A DNA stretch of 64,000 nucleotides from Portulaca oleracea. Taxonomy: Eukaryota; Streptophyta; Magnoliopsida; Caryophyllales; Portulacaceae. Below are positions 46,134-58,345 of this stretch, in pieces. The position numbers and the translations under genes were made by a program. How positions within the stretch are numbered: position 1 is the stretch's first letter; each line of letters begins with the position of its first letter. A model generated the notes under the pieces. That model saw nothing but the letters and a program-made list of their open reading frames with translations. It made no database searches and was not told the origin of the DNA. The DNA lies in assembly GCA_029582165.1 (NCBI GenBank), contig CM055868.1, positions 24,706,891-24,770,890 on the forward strand, written 5' to 3'.

Positions 46134-46140
46134 TATAAAA
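46134..46140 (+). promoter_or_regulatory. TATA box of the Tekay-like LTR
   Basis: GATATAAAACC is followed within 25 bp by CTCTCTC and the C-rich transcribed leader, a normal layout for a plant pol II promoter. Confidence 0.6.
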
Positions 46141-48687
46141 CCTCTCTCTCTCCCTCAAACCCTAATAATCTTCAAACCCTAAACCCTAACCCTAGCCTAC
46201 CCTCTCTCTCTCTCTCTCCCCCTGTGCGTCTGCCGTCCCCCAGCCACCACCGCGCCGCGCCGCCAACGCCTGCACCACCGCAACCACCGCTCCTTCCCTC
46301 TCTCGATCTCCCTTTTTTTCTCTTTTCCTCTCTTTCCCCCTGCCTCTGCTTCGCACCCGGCCCAGACGCGCCACCACCGACGTACAGCCACAAACAGCTG
46401 CTGCCATCGCCGTTGGAACTGGCCGCGACACTGAGCCACCGCCGCCGCGAATCGCCAGACGTGAAGAAGTTCCCCGCTGCTGCTGTTGGGCCATCGTTCC
46501 GCCTCGACTCCGACCACCACCGTGAGTTCCGATCGACTCCCCGCCGTCTAACGACCTCCCCGACACCAACACCATCGACCCCCGCCTCGCTTGACGCCGC
46601 TGCCTCACCCAGTCGCCGGAACCGTGCCCTAACCCTAAACGTAAACCCTAAATTGTTTTAACCAATTCTTTTCTTTTATTTTTTTTTATTTTTTCTCTAT
46701 TTTCTTATTTTCTGATATTATTGTTATTATTATTGTATTATTGTTATTATTATTGTATTATTGTTATTATTATTGTTGTATTATTATTGTTATTTCTTGT
46801 TTTAAATCTTGTAATTTGGGTAGTAAGGGTGTAAATTATTAGGTTGTTGTGTGTAACTAAATTGTTCTTGTATTGCTTTTATTTACATGTAATTTGTCTA
46901 GTTCTTTATATGTAATCTTGTATGTTTAATTTGGTGTATTAGGGTTGTAATAGTTGTAGTAAAATTATTATTGTTCAATTGTTTGTTGTACTTTGTTTTC
47001 TTGTGAATCATGTTAGGGTTTTAGATAACATTATTATTGTATGCATGAATTCTTAAAGTTTAATTACTTGGAGTAATTCTTGAATTATTAGTTAAGTTTT
47101 CACATATTCTTTAATTCAATCATGTTTAAATCTTGTTAAATAAGTTAGGTTGTTGAATTAGTAAAGTTCAATTCTTGTTTACTAATTTATATTCTTGATT
47201 GAATCTTGTAAAAAAAGAAGTTAGTTGTTAGGATTCTTGATTGGTAGTTTAAATATTTATATGTTCTTTAATTTTATTCACATGTTCTTTAAGATCTTTC
47301 TTGATTCTTGATTAAGAAATTCGTAGTTACATTTATCCTTTATAATTCATATAGGTCAAGCAGGTTTAGGATTATTAAAGTTATGTTTTTTATGCATGAT
47401 TAGGGTGTTGGTTATCAAGTTCTATTCTTGTTTTATTAAGCAAGTAATTACATGTTTCTTTGGGTTGTGATATGTTACCATGGTTAATGTTGTGTGTAAT
47501 TAAGTTAGTTTAATTAAAGTTGGTTCTAGTGAGTTTTAACTTTAGAATTATGAAGTTGGACCATGGGTTGAGTTAGGTTAAAGACTTTTAACCCTAGCGG
47601 CTATTTTAGGCCCAAATTAGAACCCCGGGACCGAATGGTGAAGGTTAGAACCGAATTTATAAATTAAATAAGAACCGGGATCGGGACAGTTTCGTTAGTG
47701 TCTAAAGATCGGGTCACCACGGTTAGTGTAGTTGTCTTTTGATCAAACCCTTTGGACTGGAGCTTCCCTTAGATGTTAGCTTTAATAGGAATTTTGCGGA
47801 ACGAACTTTGGAGTTGTATAGGTCGAGTTTTACCCCGATTACCAGACCAAGGTCAGATCTGAATAGTTTGGGAAGATGACGGTTTTTGAGGATCTTAAAG
47901 CGTGTTTTGGGTCTTGAGTTCAACATAGGTTTATTAGACATCCCGAGGTTTCCGAAAAGTCCAAAACCAGACCCATATGATGTCAGGAAGTCAAGTTACG
48001 ACCCTTTTTATGTGGATGTTGTAATCTGTTTGTTAATGTTTGTTATTAATAAAAGTGTTGTTGTGTGAAAGTGATGTTTGGAGCTAGTTATGTGATTATT
48101 TGGAATGTATTAAATGTTTTAAAGTATAAATTCATGATTGATAGGAACCTATAGGGTTCCTAGGGGAGGGTTAGTTAGAAGGTAGTTAATACTAACTTCA
48201 AAGGGCGCGTTTTGATTAGAATAATTATTCTATTTTAGGCCCGAGCTAATTCGCGTTGTTAGTGAGCTCAAGTGTGTTCGTTTTTGCTGTGAAGTGAAGC
48301 TAACCAGGTAATGTTTATGCTCTAATCCCCATCAGGATGCCCTTTTAAAGTGTTTAAATGTTTTCTAATCTGTTTTGACAATTGCATCCCGAAAGGGGAC
48401 TTTATGTTGAAATGTGGCCATCTATTTTTGATATTTGTTGTGATTATTGATTTATGCGTTGAGAATTGAGATGGTCTTTTATAAGTAGTTTTGATACTGG
48501 TTTTGATAACCTGGGTTGGGTTTGACTTGAGAGTTGTGAGTTGAGTTTTTGCATAAGATATTAATAATTCAAAGTGAAACAATAAGCGGGTTTCGGGGCA
48601 TAACTCGTTGTTCAGGATTTGGAATCCTGCCGGGTTATAGACCAGGAGATCAAGGCTTCTTCCCTGATATAGGATAGTTGATATTTT

Positions 48688-48830
48688 GATGCCTGTGGTA
48701 GGCGAATACTTTGATGCCTGTGGTAGGCGAATATTTTGATGCCTGTGGTAGGCGAACTTTTGATGCCTGTGGTAGGCGAACTCTTGATGCCTGTGGTAGG
48801 CGAACTCTTGATGTCTGTGGTAGGCGATGT
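48688..48830 (+). repeat. 23-25-bp tandem repeat in LTR
   Basis: Six units of TTGATGCCTGTGGTAGGCGA with variable spacers (ATACT, ATATT, ACTT, ACTC). The same array is in the 3' LTR remnant at 53,632-53,776, also with six units but a different variant order. Confidence 0.92.
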
Positions 48831-49336
48831 TATTCTAAGGGATGTGGTATCCCGCCCGCACAATAAAATATGAATTGGTTGGTTTGAGGAGAACCGTTCT
48901 GGGGTTAAGGGTTTGCAAAATGGTTTGACTTGTTCCCTCTCCCTCAAATGAATTGAAATGAACTTAACTTGTTTTTAACGTTAAGGGTAGACGTTATTGA
49001 GATTCCCTCCTCATTTTTGAAATGTTTTGTTTTCAGGTGATGATCAATATGCTGGGGACGGGAATTAGAAGTGAGGTCGACATGTTAGAAGTTGTTATTT
49101 ATGTTGCTTCTCTTGCATGAGGAACTTGAAGTTAGTTTGAGGTTTATTTTCTAAGTATGAGTTTGTTAGTTGGTTGCCGTTGACAGACAGTCGTTGTTTT
49201 TCCTTCTTGCCTTGTGTTCCTTCGGGGATACGACAGTGACGCCCAATAAGAGTTTAAGTCTTCCGCTAAATTTTGTCTGTTAACGTTAGTTTGACTTTGA
49301 CTTTTCGATAATTGAATTTTTCGGGGCGTTACAAAA

Positions 49337-49350
49337 TGGTATCAGAGCTC
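49337..49350 (+). promoter_or_regulatory. Primer-binding site, initiator-Met type
   Basis: TGGTATCAGAGCTC lies three bases after the 5' LTR end. It is complementary to the 3' end of plant initiator methionine tRNA, the usual primer for this lineage. Confidence 0.85.
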
Positions 49351-49849
49351 TGGGTTGCGACCTAGTAGCTCCTCGGAGTCCTTTAGGTTTAGTTGGACCC
49401 TAGGAAGCTAAGTCGGAGTGATGAGAGTAGGATGGGAAAAGGGGTTTATGCTTTCCTATTACTGCATGATTATGTCTTTAATTTCCTATGTTGCTAATAT
49501 GTTCTAACCCTGTAGGATGGCATAATGCACACACTGTTATCGTCATCCCACCCCGTGTTTTCATTGTTATACTCCCATTCTCCCCAAGGAGAAATTGGGA
49601 ACTCATATGATAAACTTCTACGACGAGATTGACAAGTACACTAAAGACATTCCGAACTCATGCCTTCGTGGTAACGATGAGAGTCAGGCGAACGCATTTT
49701 TGCTCACGCTTCGGGACGACCCTCGGTGGGGCCATACTGTACCATTATTGCTACCACCCCCTCTCCCGATCGAGGAGTATCCCCACCCGTGTTGTTGGTG
49801 TAAGAGGTACCGAATGGGGCCAAGATTTGGAAGCGTGATGTGGAAGAAG

Positions 49850-50148
49850 TTCCAGTGAACCCAGCCCCAGCACCTGTCATGGACATGGATCCCGAGAGTG
49901 ACCCAGAGGAAGATCCAGAAGAGGATTCTGTGGAGTATTCCGTGGAGGATTCTGAGCTCGAGGTGACCTCTGGAGTTACAGCTGCACCTGCAGATGAGCC
50001 CGAACAGGAGACCGGACCCGAGGATGAGGTTATGGTGGACTGGGAGACAAGAGAAGACCCTGAAGAGAACTCAGGGGATGAGTCTGATGATCCAGATTGG
50101 ACTCCGATCGCAGCTAGGAAAAACCCTCTGTGTAGGAGGATCATATGA
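49850..50148 (+). other. Acidic leader frame upstream of gag
   Basis: An open frame rich in Glu/Asp/Pro (ESDPEEDPEEDSVEYSVEDS) sits between the PBS and gag. Comparable acidic leader stretches occur, from memory, in Del/Tekay elements. It may be a gag-upstream ORF or non-coding. 49,595-49,858 is a partly overlapping frame of unclear meaning. Confidence 0.45.
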
Positions 50149-50526
50149 GTGGGACAGTAGTAGTAGTATTAGGATTGGATGCTGTAACTTATTTATGCAT
50201 GGTTAGCTTGATTGTGATGTGTCCCTAAGTGTGGTGTGCTGTTTTCTTGTGTGATAACCCCAATATAGGGGATAGATTTACATACTACGACGTTGGTGTG
50301 CAAGTATTATAAATAATAGTCTTGATTTTAGAGGTGATAGTATATATCTTCTCCTTTCTCTTTTTAAATGATGCTATTATCTGGGCTTATCTGTTGAGAT
50401 ATGTTGCAGTTTTGTATCTGCTTAGAACTTTTATGAGATAGTTGATTTGATAGTCCCTCCTTAGAATTGGTGATTTACGCTGTGAGATTAAACCCTAAGT
50501 AGTCTAAATCGACCATTTGAACCAGG

Positions 50527-51760
50527 ATGTCGGACGTGAACGGTTCTCAACCCAACCACGTGTCAGGAGCGCCCGCAAGTCGCGGCAAACAGCGCCCTCA
50601 AACGCTGATCGAATCTGCGTCGTCTTCCTCACTTGATATCCGGGCCGAGTATAACAACACCAGGGAATGACCTTGCTAGCCTGCTGATGATTGAGATGCT
50701 TAACAAGCACGAGGATCTACTGAAGAGAGTGGTGGATCGACAAGGAGGAGAAAGGGAAAATGATCCCTCAGCTCTTCTCCAAAGGTTCAATAGCTTTAAC
50801 CCGCCCACTTATACAGGGGTAGCTGACCCCAAAATCTTTGAAGAGTGGGTTAGAGAGATGGAAAAGATTTTTGATACGACACGCTGTCCTGAGGAGTTGA
50901 GGGTGGATTTTGCTGCATACCACCTGAAGGAGGAGGCCGACCTATGGTTGGCAAGTGTGAAGGAGATACGGACCGAACCGGGTTTTGACTGGAACCATTT
51001 TAAGGTTGTGCTGAAGGATCGGTTCTACCCTATGTCTCTTCAAAAGGCGAAAGAAAAAGAATTCATGGACTTACGCCAAGGAGAGCGTGGTGTGCTTGCT
51101 TACTCCACTAAGTTTACCGAACTATCTCGGTTTGCACCTGCTCTTGTGTCTAGTGAACAATTAAGGATGGATCGCTTCTGGGATGGATTAAACTGCAAGA
51201 TTCAGGATCGGATGTCATCACGTGAGTTCACGTCTTACCAGAACATGCTGAATGTTGCCCTCACTGTAGAAAGGGTAATGCACGACATGGAGCGACAACT
51301 TGGCATACAAGGGCATAAGAGGAAGGAGTCGCCCCGTTTTAACCCACCTCAACCCTACCAAGAGAAGAGGTTCCGCCCCAACAACTGGCGGGGTAACTAG
51401 TCTTCGGGACAAAGGCCATCGCATATGCCGATATGCAAGATTTGTGGACGACCCGGCCATTACCCCCGGGAGTGTAGAGCAAGGGATGTAAGGGGGGTGT
51501 TTCAAGTGTGGAAGCCCCCAACATCATATAAAGCAGTGCCCTCAGCTAACTTTAAGGGGCAATCATGGTGGAAACAATGGGAACTGGAGAGCCCCGCAGT
51601 CAACATATCAAAATCGGGGAGGCTATAATGGAAACCAAAGACCGCAACAACAAATTGGGGTGGTCCCGGTGGGAATCAGAACAACCAAGGGAGGCCAGCG
51701 AACCCGCCTCGTCAGCAGCAGCAACCACCGCGTAACACAGGAGGACGAGTGTATGTGATG
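50527..51760 (+). pseudogene. gag: Gag of the Tekay-like element with two CCHC knuckles (frameshifted)
   Basis: ATG at 50,527 (MSDVNGSQPNH) opens a frame that shifts near 50,640. The main block to 51,400 has the retrotransposon gag domain: RFNSFNPPTYTGVADP, FEEWVREMEKIF, LKEEADLWLASV, FKVVLKDRFYPMSL and LRQGERGVLAYSTKFTELSR. After a stop come two zinc knuckles in different frames, CKICGRPGHYPREC (about 51,433) and CFKCGSPQHHIKQC (about 51,500), so at least three frame breaks exist. The role would be RNA packaging and capsid formation; this copy cannot make it intact. Confidence 0.85.
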
Positions 51761-53585
51761 AGGAAGGATGAGGCTGAGAATGAAGCAGACGTCGTGACGG
51801 GTACCTTCTCTCTCCACCTCTACAATGTCTCTGTTTTATTTGATTCTAGTGCTAGTCATTCTTTTGTTGGACGAGCTATAGTAGAGAAGGCTAAGATGAA
51901 ACCCTCGGAGAATAGTAAGCCTATGTCAGTAGCCCTACCCACCGGGGATATCATTAGTTGTGGAGAGTTATATGGTGGATGTCCTATAGTGATAGCAGGT
52001 TAGGAATTTGAGGCAGACCTCTACATGTTTGACCTAATGGAGTTTGGTGTTATTCTGGGGATGGACTGGTTAGCAAAATATAGAGCTCAGATAGATTGCT
52101 TGTGCTACAAGCAAAAGGTGACCTTGGTAGGACCGAATGGGAAGAAGGTAGTGCATTGGAGTGACAGACATCTTCAAGGTGTAAGGATTATCTCTGCCCT
52201 TAAGGCTCAGAAGTTGTTGGGCCAAGGTTGTGAAGGGTTTTTATGCAATGTAATTGACACCAAGACGGAGGAGCCTACGATCGAGAACATTCCGATAGTT
52301 CAGGATTTTCCTGATGTCTTTCCGGAGGAGATTCCGGGAATGCCCCCACTCAGGGAGGTGGATTTCTGCATCGATTTGGAGCCCGGCAAAGACTGCTGTT
52401 TAAAGCCCCATATCGGATGGCGCCCGCAGAGCTAAAGGAATTGATGACCCAGCTGGATGAGCTGCTAAAAAAGGGGTACATACGACCCAGCACGTCACCA
52501 TGGAGAGCACCCGTTCTGTTCGTGAAGAAGAAGGATGGTAGCATGAGGTTATGCATCGATTACCGGGAGTTGAACAAGATTACCATCAAAAATCGGTACC
52601 CTCTGCCTCGCATTGATGATCTCTTTGATCAGTTGCGGGGTGCAACAATGTTTTCGAAGATAGACGAGATCGTGGATATCACCAGCTAAGAATCCGAGAG
52701 GAGGACATCTCTAAAACCGCCTTCCGAACTCGATATGGTCATTATGAGTTCGTAGTAATGCCGTTTGGGCTCACAAATGCCCCAGCTGCTTTCATGGACT
52801 TAATGAACCGAGTGTTCAAGCCGTTTCTGGACAAGTTTATGGTGGTGTTCATCGATGATATATTGGTGTACTCAGGAACACGGGAGGAGCATGAGAACCA
52901 CCTGAAAGAAGTGTTGACGACTTTGCGTAGTAACGAACTTTATGCGAAGTTTAAGAAATGTGAATTTTGGTTGGAGAGAGTAGCGTTCTTAGGACACGTG
53001 GTGTCTAAGGAAGGAGTAGCAGTGGACCCTCAAAAGGTAAAGGCTATCACCAATTGGTCGACGCCGAAGAATGCCACTGAGTTAGGAGTTTTCTGGGTTT
53101 GGTAGGCTACTATAGAAAATTTGTTCAAGATTTCTCGAAAATCGCCACCCCTTTGACCAATTTGACTCGGAAGTCAATCAAGTTCGTGTGGTCGGAAAAA
53201 TGTGAGCAAGCATTTCAGGAGCTGAAGAAGAGACTTACCTCAGCCCCTACTCTCGCTCTACCTCAAGGGAACGAAGGATTCATTATCTATAGTGACGCAT
53301 CACATGGTGGATTGGGTTGTGTGCTCATGCAGAATGGGAAAGTGATAGCGTATGCATCTAGACAACTGAAGACACATGAGAGGAACTACCCCACTCATGA
53401 CCTGGAGTTGGCAGCAGTGGTTTTTGCACTTAAGATTTGGAGACATTACCTTTATGGAGTACACTGCGAGGTATTCACAGACCATCAAAGTTTGAAGTAC
53501 CTCTTCACACAGAAGGAGCTAAACCTTAGGCAGACTCGATGGTTGGAATTCCTGAAGGACTATGATGTAAACTTCTAATATCATG
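51749..53585 (+). pseudogene. pol: Protease-RT-RNase H of the Tekay-like element, truncated
   Basis: The protease block has LFDSSASHSFVG; the catalytic D-S/T-G has become D-S-S. After a TAG near 52,000 comes [58 protein letters not shown], a frameshift near 52,665, [12 protein letters not shown] and the FIDD catalytic box (52,848-52,859), then a frameshift near 53,090. RNase [14 protein letters not shown], the Glu box LELAAVV, and [10 protein letters not shown]. The frame ends at DYDVNF, just before the GKAN-type end of RNase H, where DNA jumps to LTR sequence. Confidence 0.88.
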
Positions 53586-53600
53586 GAGTTGCAACCTGGA

Positions 53601-54280
53601 AGCTTTTTCCCTGATATAGGATAGTTGATATTTTGATGCCTGTGGTAGGCAAATACTTTGATGCCTGTGGTAGGCGAATACTTTGATGCCTGTGGTAGGC
53701 GAATATTTTGATGCCTGTGGTAGGCGAACTTTTGATGCCTGTGGTAGGCGAACTCTTGATGCCTGTGGTAGGCGATGTTATTCTAAGGGATGTGGTATCC
53801 CGCCCGCACAATAAAATATGAATTGGTTGGTTTGAGGAGAACCGTTCTGGGGTTAAGGGTTTGCGAAATGGTTTGTCTTGTTCCCTCTCCCTCAAATGAA
53901 TTGAAATGAACTTAACTTGTTTTTAACGTTAGGGGTAGACATTATTGAGATTTCCCCCTCATTTTTGAAATGTTTTGTTTTCAGGTGATGATCAATATGC
54001 TGGGGACGGGAATTAGAAGTGAGGTCGACATGTTAGAAGTTGTTATTTATGTTGCTTCTTTTGCATGAGGAACTTGAAGTTAGTTTGAGGTTTATTTTTT
54101 AAGTATGAGTTTGTTAGTTGGTTGCCGTTGACAGACAGTCGTTGTTTTTCCTTCTTGCCTTGTGTTCCTTCAGGGATACGACAGTGACGCCCAATAAGAG
54201 TTTAAGTCTGCCGCTAAATTTTGTCTGTTAACGTTAGTTTGACTTTGACTTTTCGATAATTGAATTTCCGGGGCATTACA
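53601..54280 (+). repeat. 3' LTR remnant of the Tekay-like element (last 680 bp)
   Basis: Aligns to 48,654-49,333 over the same length, with about 15 substitutions seen by eye. It starts inside the LTR (TTTCCCTGATATAGG), not at an LTR end, which marks a deletion. Confidence 0.9.
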
Positions 54281-54285
54281 GTATG

Positions 54286-55956
54286 TGATTGACATACTGC
54301 CTACTGAGAAGAATATTCCAATGTTGCTTCTATTGAGGTTGACTTGGAAATAATTTTCAAAGTGAAGGATTGGTGGGGCTAAGAATTTTATTGGAAACAA
54401 GATCTATAATGATAGATTAAAGATTTTGATTGTTTGAATCAAAGTTAACTAGGTGTTGAATAGTTTAACTCACTTCGAGAATGGATTAATTTCCATAAAT
54501 CATGGCATATCCTTACGGAATTTGATTGTCTCAAAACAATCAGAAGTTCTAAGAAGGATGAGACATATAACTCATGCTTCAAGCGTGAGATTAATGTATG
54601 CCATGAGATGTCCAAAGTCCAACATAACATATACATTGTATATGTATAAGCAAAACTAAGGATGTGTCCTAAGTCTAAAGTGGTTGATAAAAGCTAAGTG
54701 TGAAGAGTTGCATTGATGCTACACTCATGCAGAGAAATATGATTATCTGAAAGGTCAGAGAAAATTATACGATCTGTTTTGAGTGGTATTGAGGTGAACT
54801 GGAAGAAGTTCCTAACATGACATGCGGTTAATTCTACAAATAAGACAAGTATGGCACGACTTTAGAAGTTGTGGCGGCGTTAGGATTACGAAGTTCGTTT
54901 TTAGAATCGGGTGATGTTTCTAGCCTTGCGAGAAATGGAGCCTTGTTGATAGGAGCCATCACTCAAGAAGGCTAAGCTCACTATGAATCCAAACATGTGT
55001 TCCGGAAATATCTTCCTATATGAAAGGTCATTAGTGAGATGGTATATGTACGAGGTTCATTGCAAGTATTATGTACTAAACCCTTGTTGTAGTTATAGCA
55101 TGATAGTCATGCATGGGCAATATGTATTAAACACATTCCGGAATATTAACAAGTCAAATTTTCATGAATTGTTCATGAATTATGACCTTGTTGATTCATC
55201 ATTGAGAATAAGATTCCAAAATTTACATTAATTGTGGTTTAGAATTATGTAAATGTCCAAAAAGATTAGCGCATTCAAAATGGGAAATTGGATGAAGTCC
55301 GATTTCTGAAACCCCATTAGTGAACTTGATAACGCTAGTCTTGGTCGATAGTCGACCTGGTTCCTAATTGTATTATCACGTAGGAACAGTGATAATATCA
55401 ACACAATTAGCATGTAGGATTGAGGTGATGATCAAGTTTCGTGATCATAATGATGTGATGACATCATAAATCAATCACATGGGTACTGTTGAGAACAACT
55501 ACCGAATTGACCCGCAGTGGGAGCTCTTTAAGTTGGGAATTGTCATAGGAGCTCTCACTACTCAAAATTCCTAAATCCTAAGTTCATTACATAGACTACA
55601 TGGTCTGTTGTGACTTTGGAGCGCGTCAAACGCCTTTCTTAACAGTAGGCTATAAAGGCGGTGTTTGGGTTACAGTTGGATCATGTGAGAATGTGTGTTT
55701 GAACAAGATGGCATTGTCCTCCCTATTAGGGACAATTGTCTTTTGGCTCGGTAAGATTGGACTGAAATTGCTTGGCCGAGCTCAGTTGAATCAATAGTTG
55801 ATCGTCTATTTTTCAAAGTCTAAACTCGGAGATCGAGGAACGTTCGGGTCTTACATAAGGATGACTTTAGCTTACCATATCCTTATACGAACATGAGACA
55901 GTAAGTGACAAGGGAATTCAAGGAATCGAACACTTGTGGGACAAGTGGGAGATTAT
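54286..55956 (+). pseudogene. Copia pol remnant, right part (RT end and RNase H)
   Basis: Continuation of the Copia RT split at 45,772: the YVDD-type position is degraded (YVIDILPTEKN). Then come FENGLISINHGISL, HITHASSVRLMYAM and a trailing RNase H region. Many stops. It ends with a polypurine-like CAAGTGGGAGATTA before the LTR. Confidence 0.75.
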
Positions 55957-56814
55957 TGGGAATGTCCCGACAATGTTCGATATACACGGAGATTAAACCA
56001 AAGTAATATAGTAATTATATGTCTTGCTAGAGACCTCTATAATTAGTAATTAAATATGTTTAATTACAACTATATTATTTGGTCCTACTGGGTCACACAA
56101 GTCAGTGCCCTGGAACAATGTATGTAACCTAAATGATATTGTATCAAGTTTAGAAAAGTTGGAAAACCGATTTACGGAGAAATCAGCCCAACACGGACCG
56201 AATTGGGCTCAACACGGACCGTGTTGACCCAACACGGTCCGTGTTGAGACACCACGGTCCGTGTTGAGACACCAAGGTCCGTGGTGTCCATGGGCCGATT
56301 AATTGGACCTTCTGGAGTCCAACACGGACCGTGTTGGGCCCAGAAAGGCGCCGTTGTTTTGATTCGGCCCTTTAGGGTTTTTGAAACCTTTCCCTAGGTT
56401 TTCTAAACACTATATAAAGGGGTCTCTGGGAGAGATTATTTAACACCAACTGCCTAAGACTCTTAGAGAGATACCAGGGTGATTTCCTGAGTTCCTCTCT
56501 CTTTCAGTTTGCTGTTCTAGTTTCAGGAAACATTCTCTGTTTCCCGAAACAATCTCACATACATCTTAGATTGAGATTCGTCTCGATCGGGTCGATCTAG
56601 CAATCGGGTTCCCGGAGTGTTGCGTGGACTTTTCAGTAGAGGGTTTCAGCGTTGGAATCTGGAAGGTCAACCTCTTCTTCAGCAGGAATTAGCGATCAGG
56701 TATAATTACTAAAGCCTCTGCAATTGTGTTGATTAATTGTTTATAAGTGTTATAATATTCAGCCAATTAATCTGTATCTGTTTAGGAAATAGATAACCTA
56801 AAACCTAACACCCA
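55957..56814 (+). repeat. 3' LTR of the Copia element
   Basis: TGGGAATGTC...TAACACCCA with short inverted ends TGGG/CCCA, about 858 bp. A TATA box lies at 56,411. It contains a cluster of CAACACGGACCGTGTTG palindromes (56,190-56,335). Confidence 0.68.
56411..56420 (+). promoter_or_regulatory. TATA box in the Copia LTR
   Basis: TATATAAAGG follows the GC palindrome cluster and precedes a pyrimidine-rich leader, a strong plant core-promoter match. Confidence 0.65.
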
Positions 56815-57853
56815 GATCACTTGATCAAGGACTGTCCTCACTACAGAAAAAACAAAGAAACGAGGAGTCACATGGCCCTAATGGCCACTTGGAGTGATAA
56901 TAGTGGCAGTTGGAGTGATGATGAGGAGGTTACCAGTCATTGCTTCATGGGAAAAGACACCAGCGACGCAAAGGAAGTTGGTCCAGCCAATGATGACTAC
57001 CAAAACAGTGACGAGGATGAATCAAGGGAGGTAACATTTGATGATCTCCTCACTTATCCTAAAAAGTAATTGGGAAAATGCCTTTTAAAGTTTGTTGGAC
57101 GGGAGACCAAGCATTTGAACGAGATTAGGTCACTATAAGAAACCAACACAGGCCTGAAAGAATCCAATGAGAAAATGGAAAAATTATGTGAAGAGCTTAC
57201 CTCCAGGATCGACATTCTCAAAGCTGAAATACTAGACCTCAAGGCCAACCTTGATGATTGTCACAAGTCGCTGGCCGAGGCAACCAAGCAACAAGAAAAC
57301 CTTGGAAAGTGACATGAAAGTTCATCCCCAGTTAAGGAGCAAAACTATTGTCAAGGACATTCTGTCTTGCAAGGACAAGCTATCAGAACCAGGCACCAAG
57401 GATGATACAAGGACCTTAATAAGCAGTACCAAGGTCACAGATTTCACTCATGGCACCAAAGACGACTCAACCACCTCAGCACAAGAGACTAAGGTCAATC
57501 CTCTCATCCCAAAAACGAGAGCAATTCCGGTAAATCTTATTACTCCAACCACTTTCACTCTAGAATTGTATAAGTTTGGGTTCCAAAAGGAACAAGACCT
57601 CCTAACATGGTTGTTATTAGTAGTCAAGAACCTAAATTTGAAGTCAATTATGGCTTGAGAAAGGGTGTCTAAAATTTTTGCAGGTATATTCAACATCCAT
57701 AAGAGTGGATGCTTAAGGAAGCTTGGAGCAATCAAGGACATTACTTACATCAGCAATAAGAACCCCTCAAGGACCTTGGCAGACCTAGTATCAAAGACCT
57801 TGACAACTGGATCTATTCAAATGGCAGTGTTATTGATTATTTTTATGGCACAT
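56815..57853 (+). pseudogene. Copia gag fragment (end of zinc knuckle, coiled coil)
   Basis: Begins within a CCHC knuckle (HLIKDCP) and continues with MALMATWSDNSGSWSDDEE, CFMGKDTSD and a stop after VTFDDLLTYPKK. A coiled-coil segment follows (MEKLCEELTSRIDILKAEIL). This is the gag C-terminal layout of SIRE-type Copia elements as I recall it. Many stops. A degraded protease-start-like SGC lies near 57,710. It differs from the Copia remnant to its left and may be a separate copy or the insertion host. Confidence 0.62.
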
Positions 57854-57927
57854 TATAGACACCGGATTTTGGCACATGAATATATAGCAAGGCAAAAATG
57901 AAGAAGAAGAAGAAGAAGAAGAAGAAG

Positions 57928-57958
<31 letters not shown>

Positions 57959-58345
57959 CGGTCGATAAGCTAGATTTTAGCATGATTTTATGTACTTTCA
58001 ATGTAATTTTATTATTTCCTCTTTGTATATTTTTTAGCTAGAAAATTAGGTAATTAGAAAATAAAGGAAGCCAAGCCAAGCAAGCCATAAGATCAAGTGC
58101 CAAAGGTCGTGAGATCGTATCCTCACAAAAACACCCAAATACAACTCTCAAAAGCTAAATAAACATGTGCTCATTCCGTCCAGTGTGAATGGCAGCTTCC
58201 CTAGGTTGGTTGACTTCACACTCCACCATCCATGCATGCATGGACGAAGCTGGTGCCTTCCCCCTGGCGTAGTGGCCGATAGGCCTACACGATGACACAC
58301 GTGATCAATTGACCACGTGTTGCCGTCAATCATCATACATCTCCC
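57854..58345 (+). repeat. Tat-like LTR fragment, hosting the CRM-like insertion
   Basis: TATAGACACCGGATTTTGGC matches the LTR start at 24,628 (TG changed to TA). The shared AAGTCGGTCG...AAGCTAG and AAGCCAAGCCAAGC words follow. It is cut at 58,345 by the CRM-like LTR. Confidence 0.75.
57899..57957 (+). repeat. (GAA)n microsatellite
   Basis: About 59 bp of perfect GAA/AAG repeat inside the LTR fragment. The 24,628 copy has only a short interrupted version (AAAGAAAAAGAAG), so the run expanded after divergence. Confidence 0.93.

Larger units (their letters stand above)
45778..49333 (+). repeat. 5' LTR of the Tekay-like element (3.56 kb)
   Basis: Contains ATT microsatellite DNA (45,990-46,040), a TATA box, a C-rich leader-like block (46,140-46,640), long AT-rich sequence, and a tandem array of TTGATGCCTGTGGTAGGCGA units at 48,688-48,830. 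No protein-coding gene is supported. The Pro/Arg frames at 46,190-46,660 follow base composition. Confidence 0.9.
45778..54280 (+). mobile_element. Tekay/Del-like gypsy retrotransposon, internally deleted, with 5-bp TSD
   Basis: TSD GTATG at 45,773-45,777 and 54,281-54,285. The 5' LTR is 45,778-49,333 (TGTAAAACCCC...GGGGCGTTACA, 3,556 bp) and the PBS is at 49,337. Internal order: acidic leader frame, gag, two zinc knuckles, protease, RT, RNase H. Then a deletion junction at about 53,585-53,600 joins RNase H directly to the last 680 bp of the 3' LTR (to 54,280). Integrase, any chromodomain, the polypurine tract and about 2.9 kb of 3' LTR are lost. The surviving LTR tails differ at about 2% by eye. 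Confidence 0.9.

Noticed and set aside
46172..46661. Pro-rich and Gly/Arg-rich frames of about 100-145 residues on both strands
   Set aside because: Lie in the C-rich LTR leader; open in many frames by composition.
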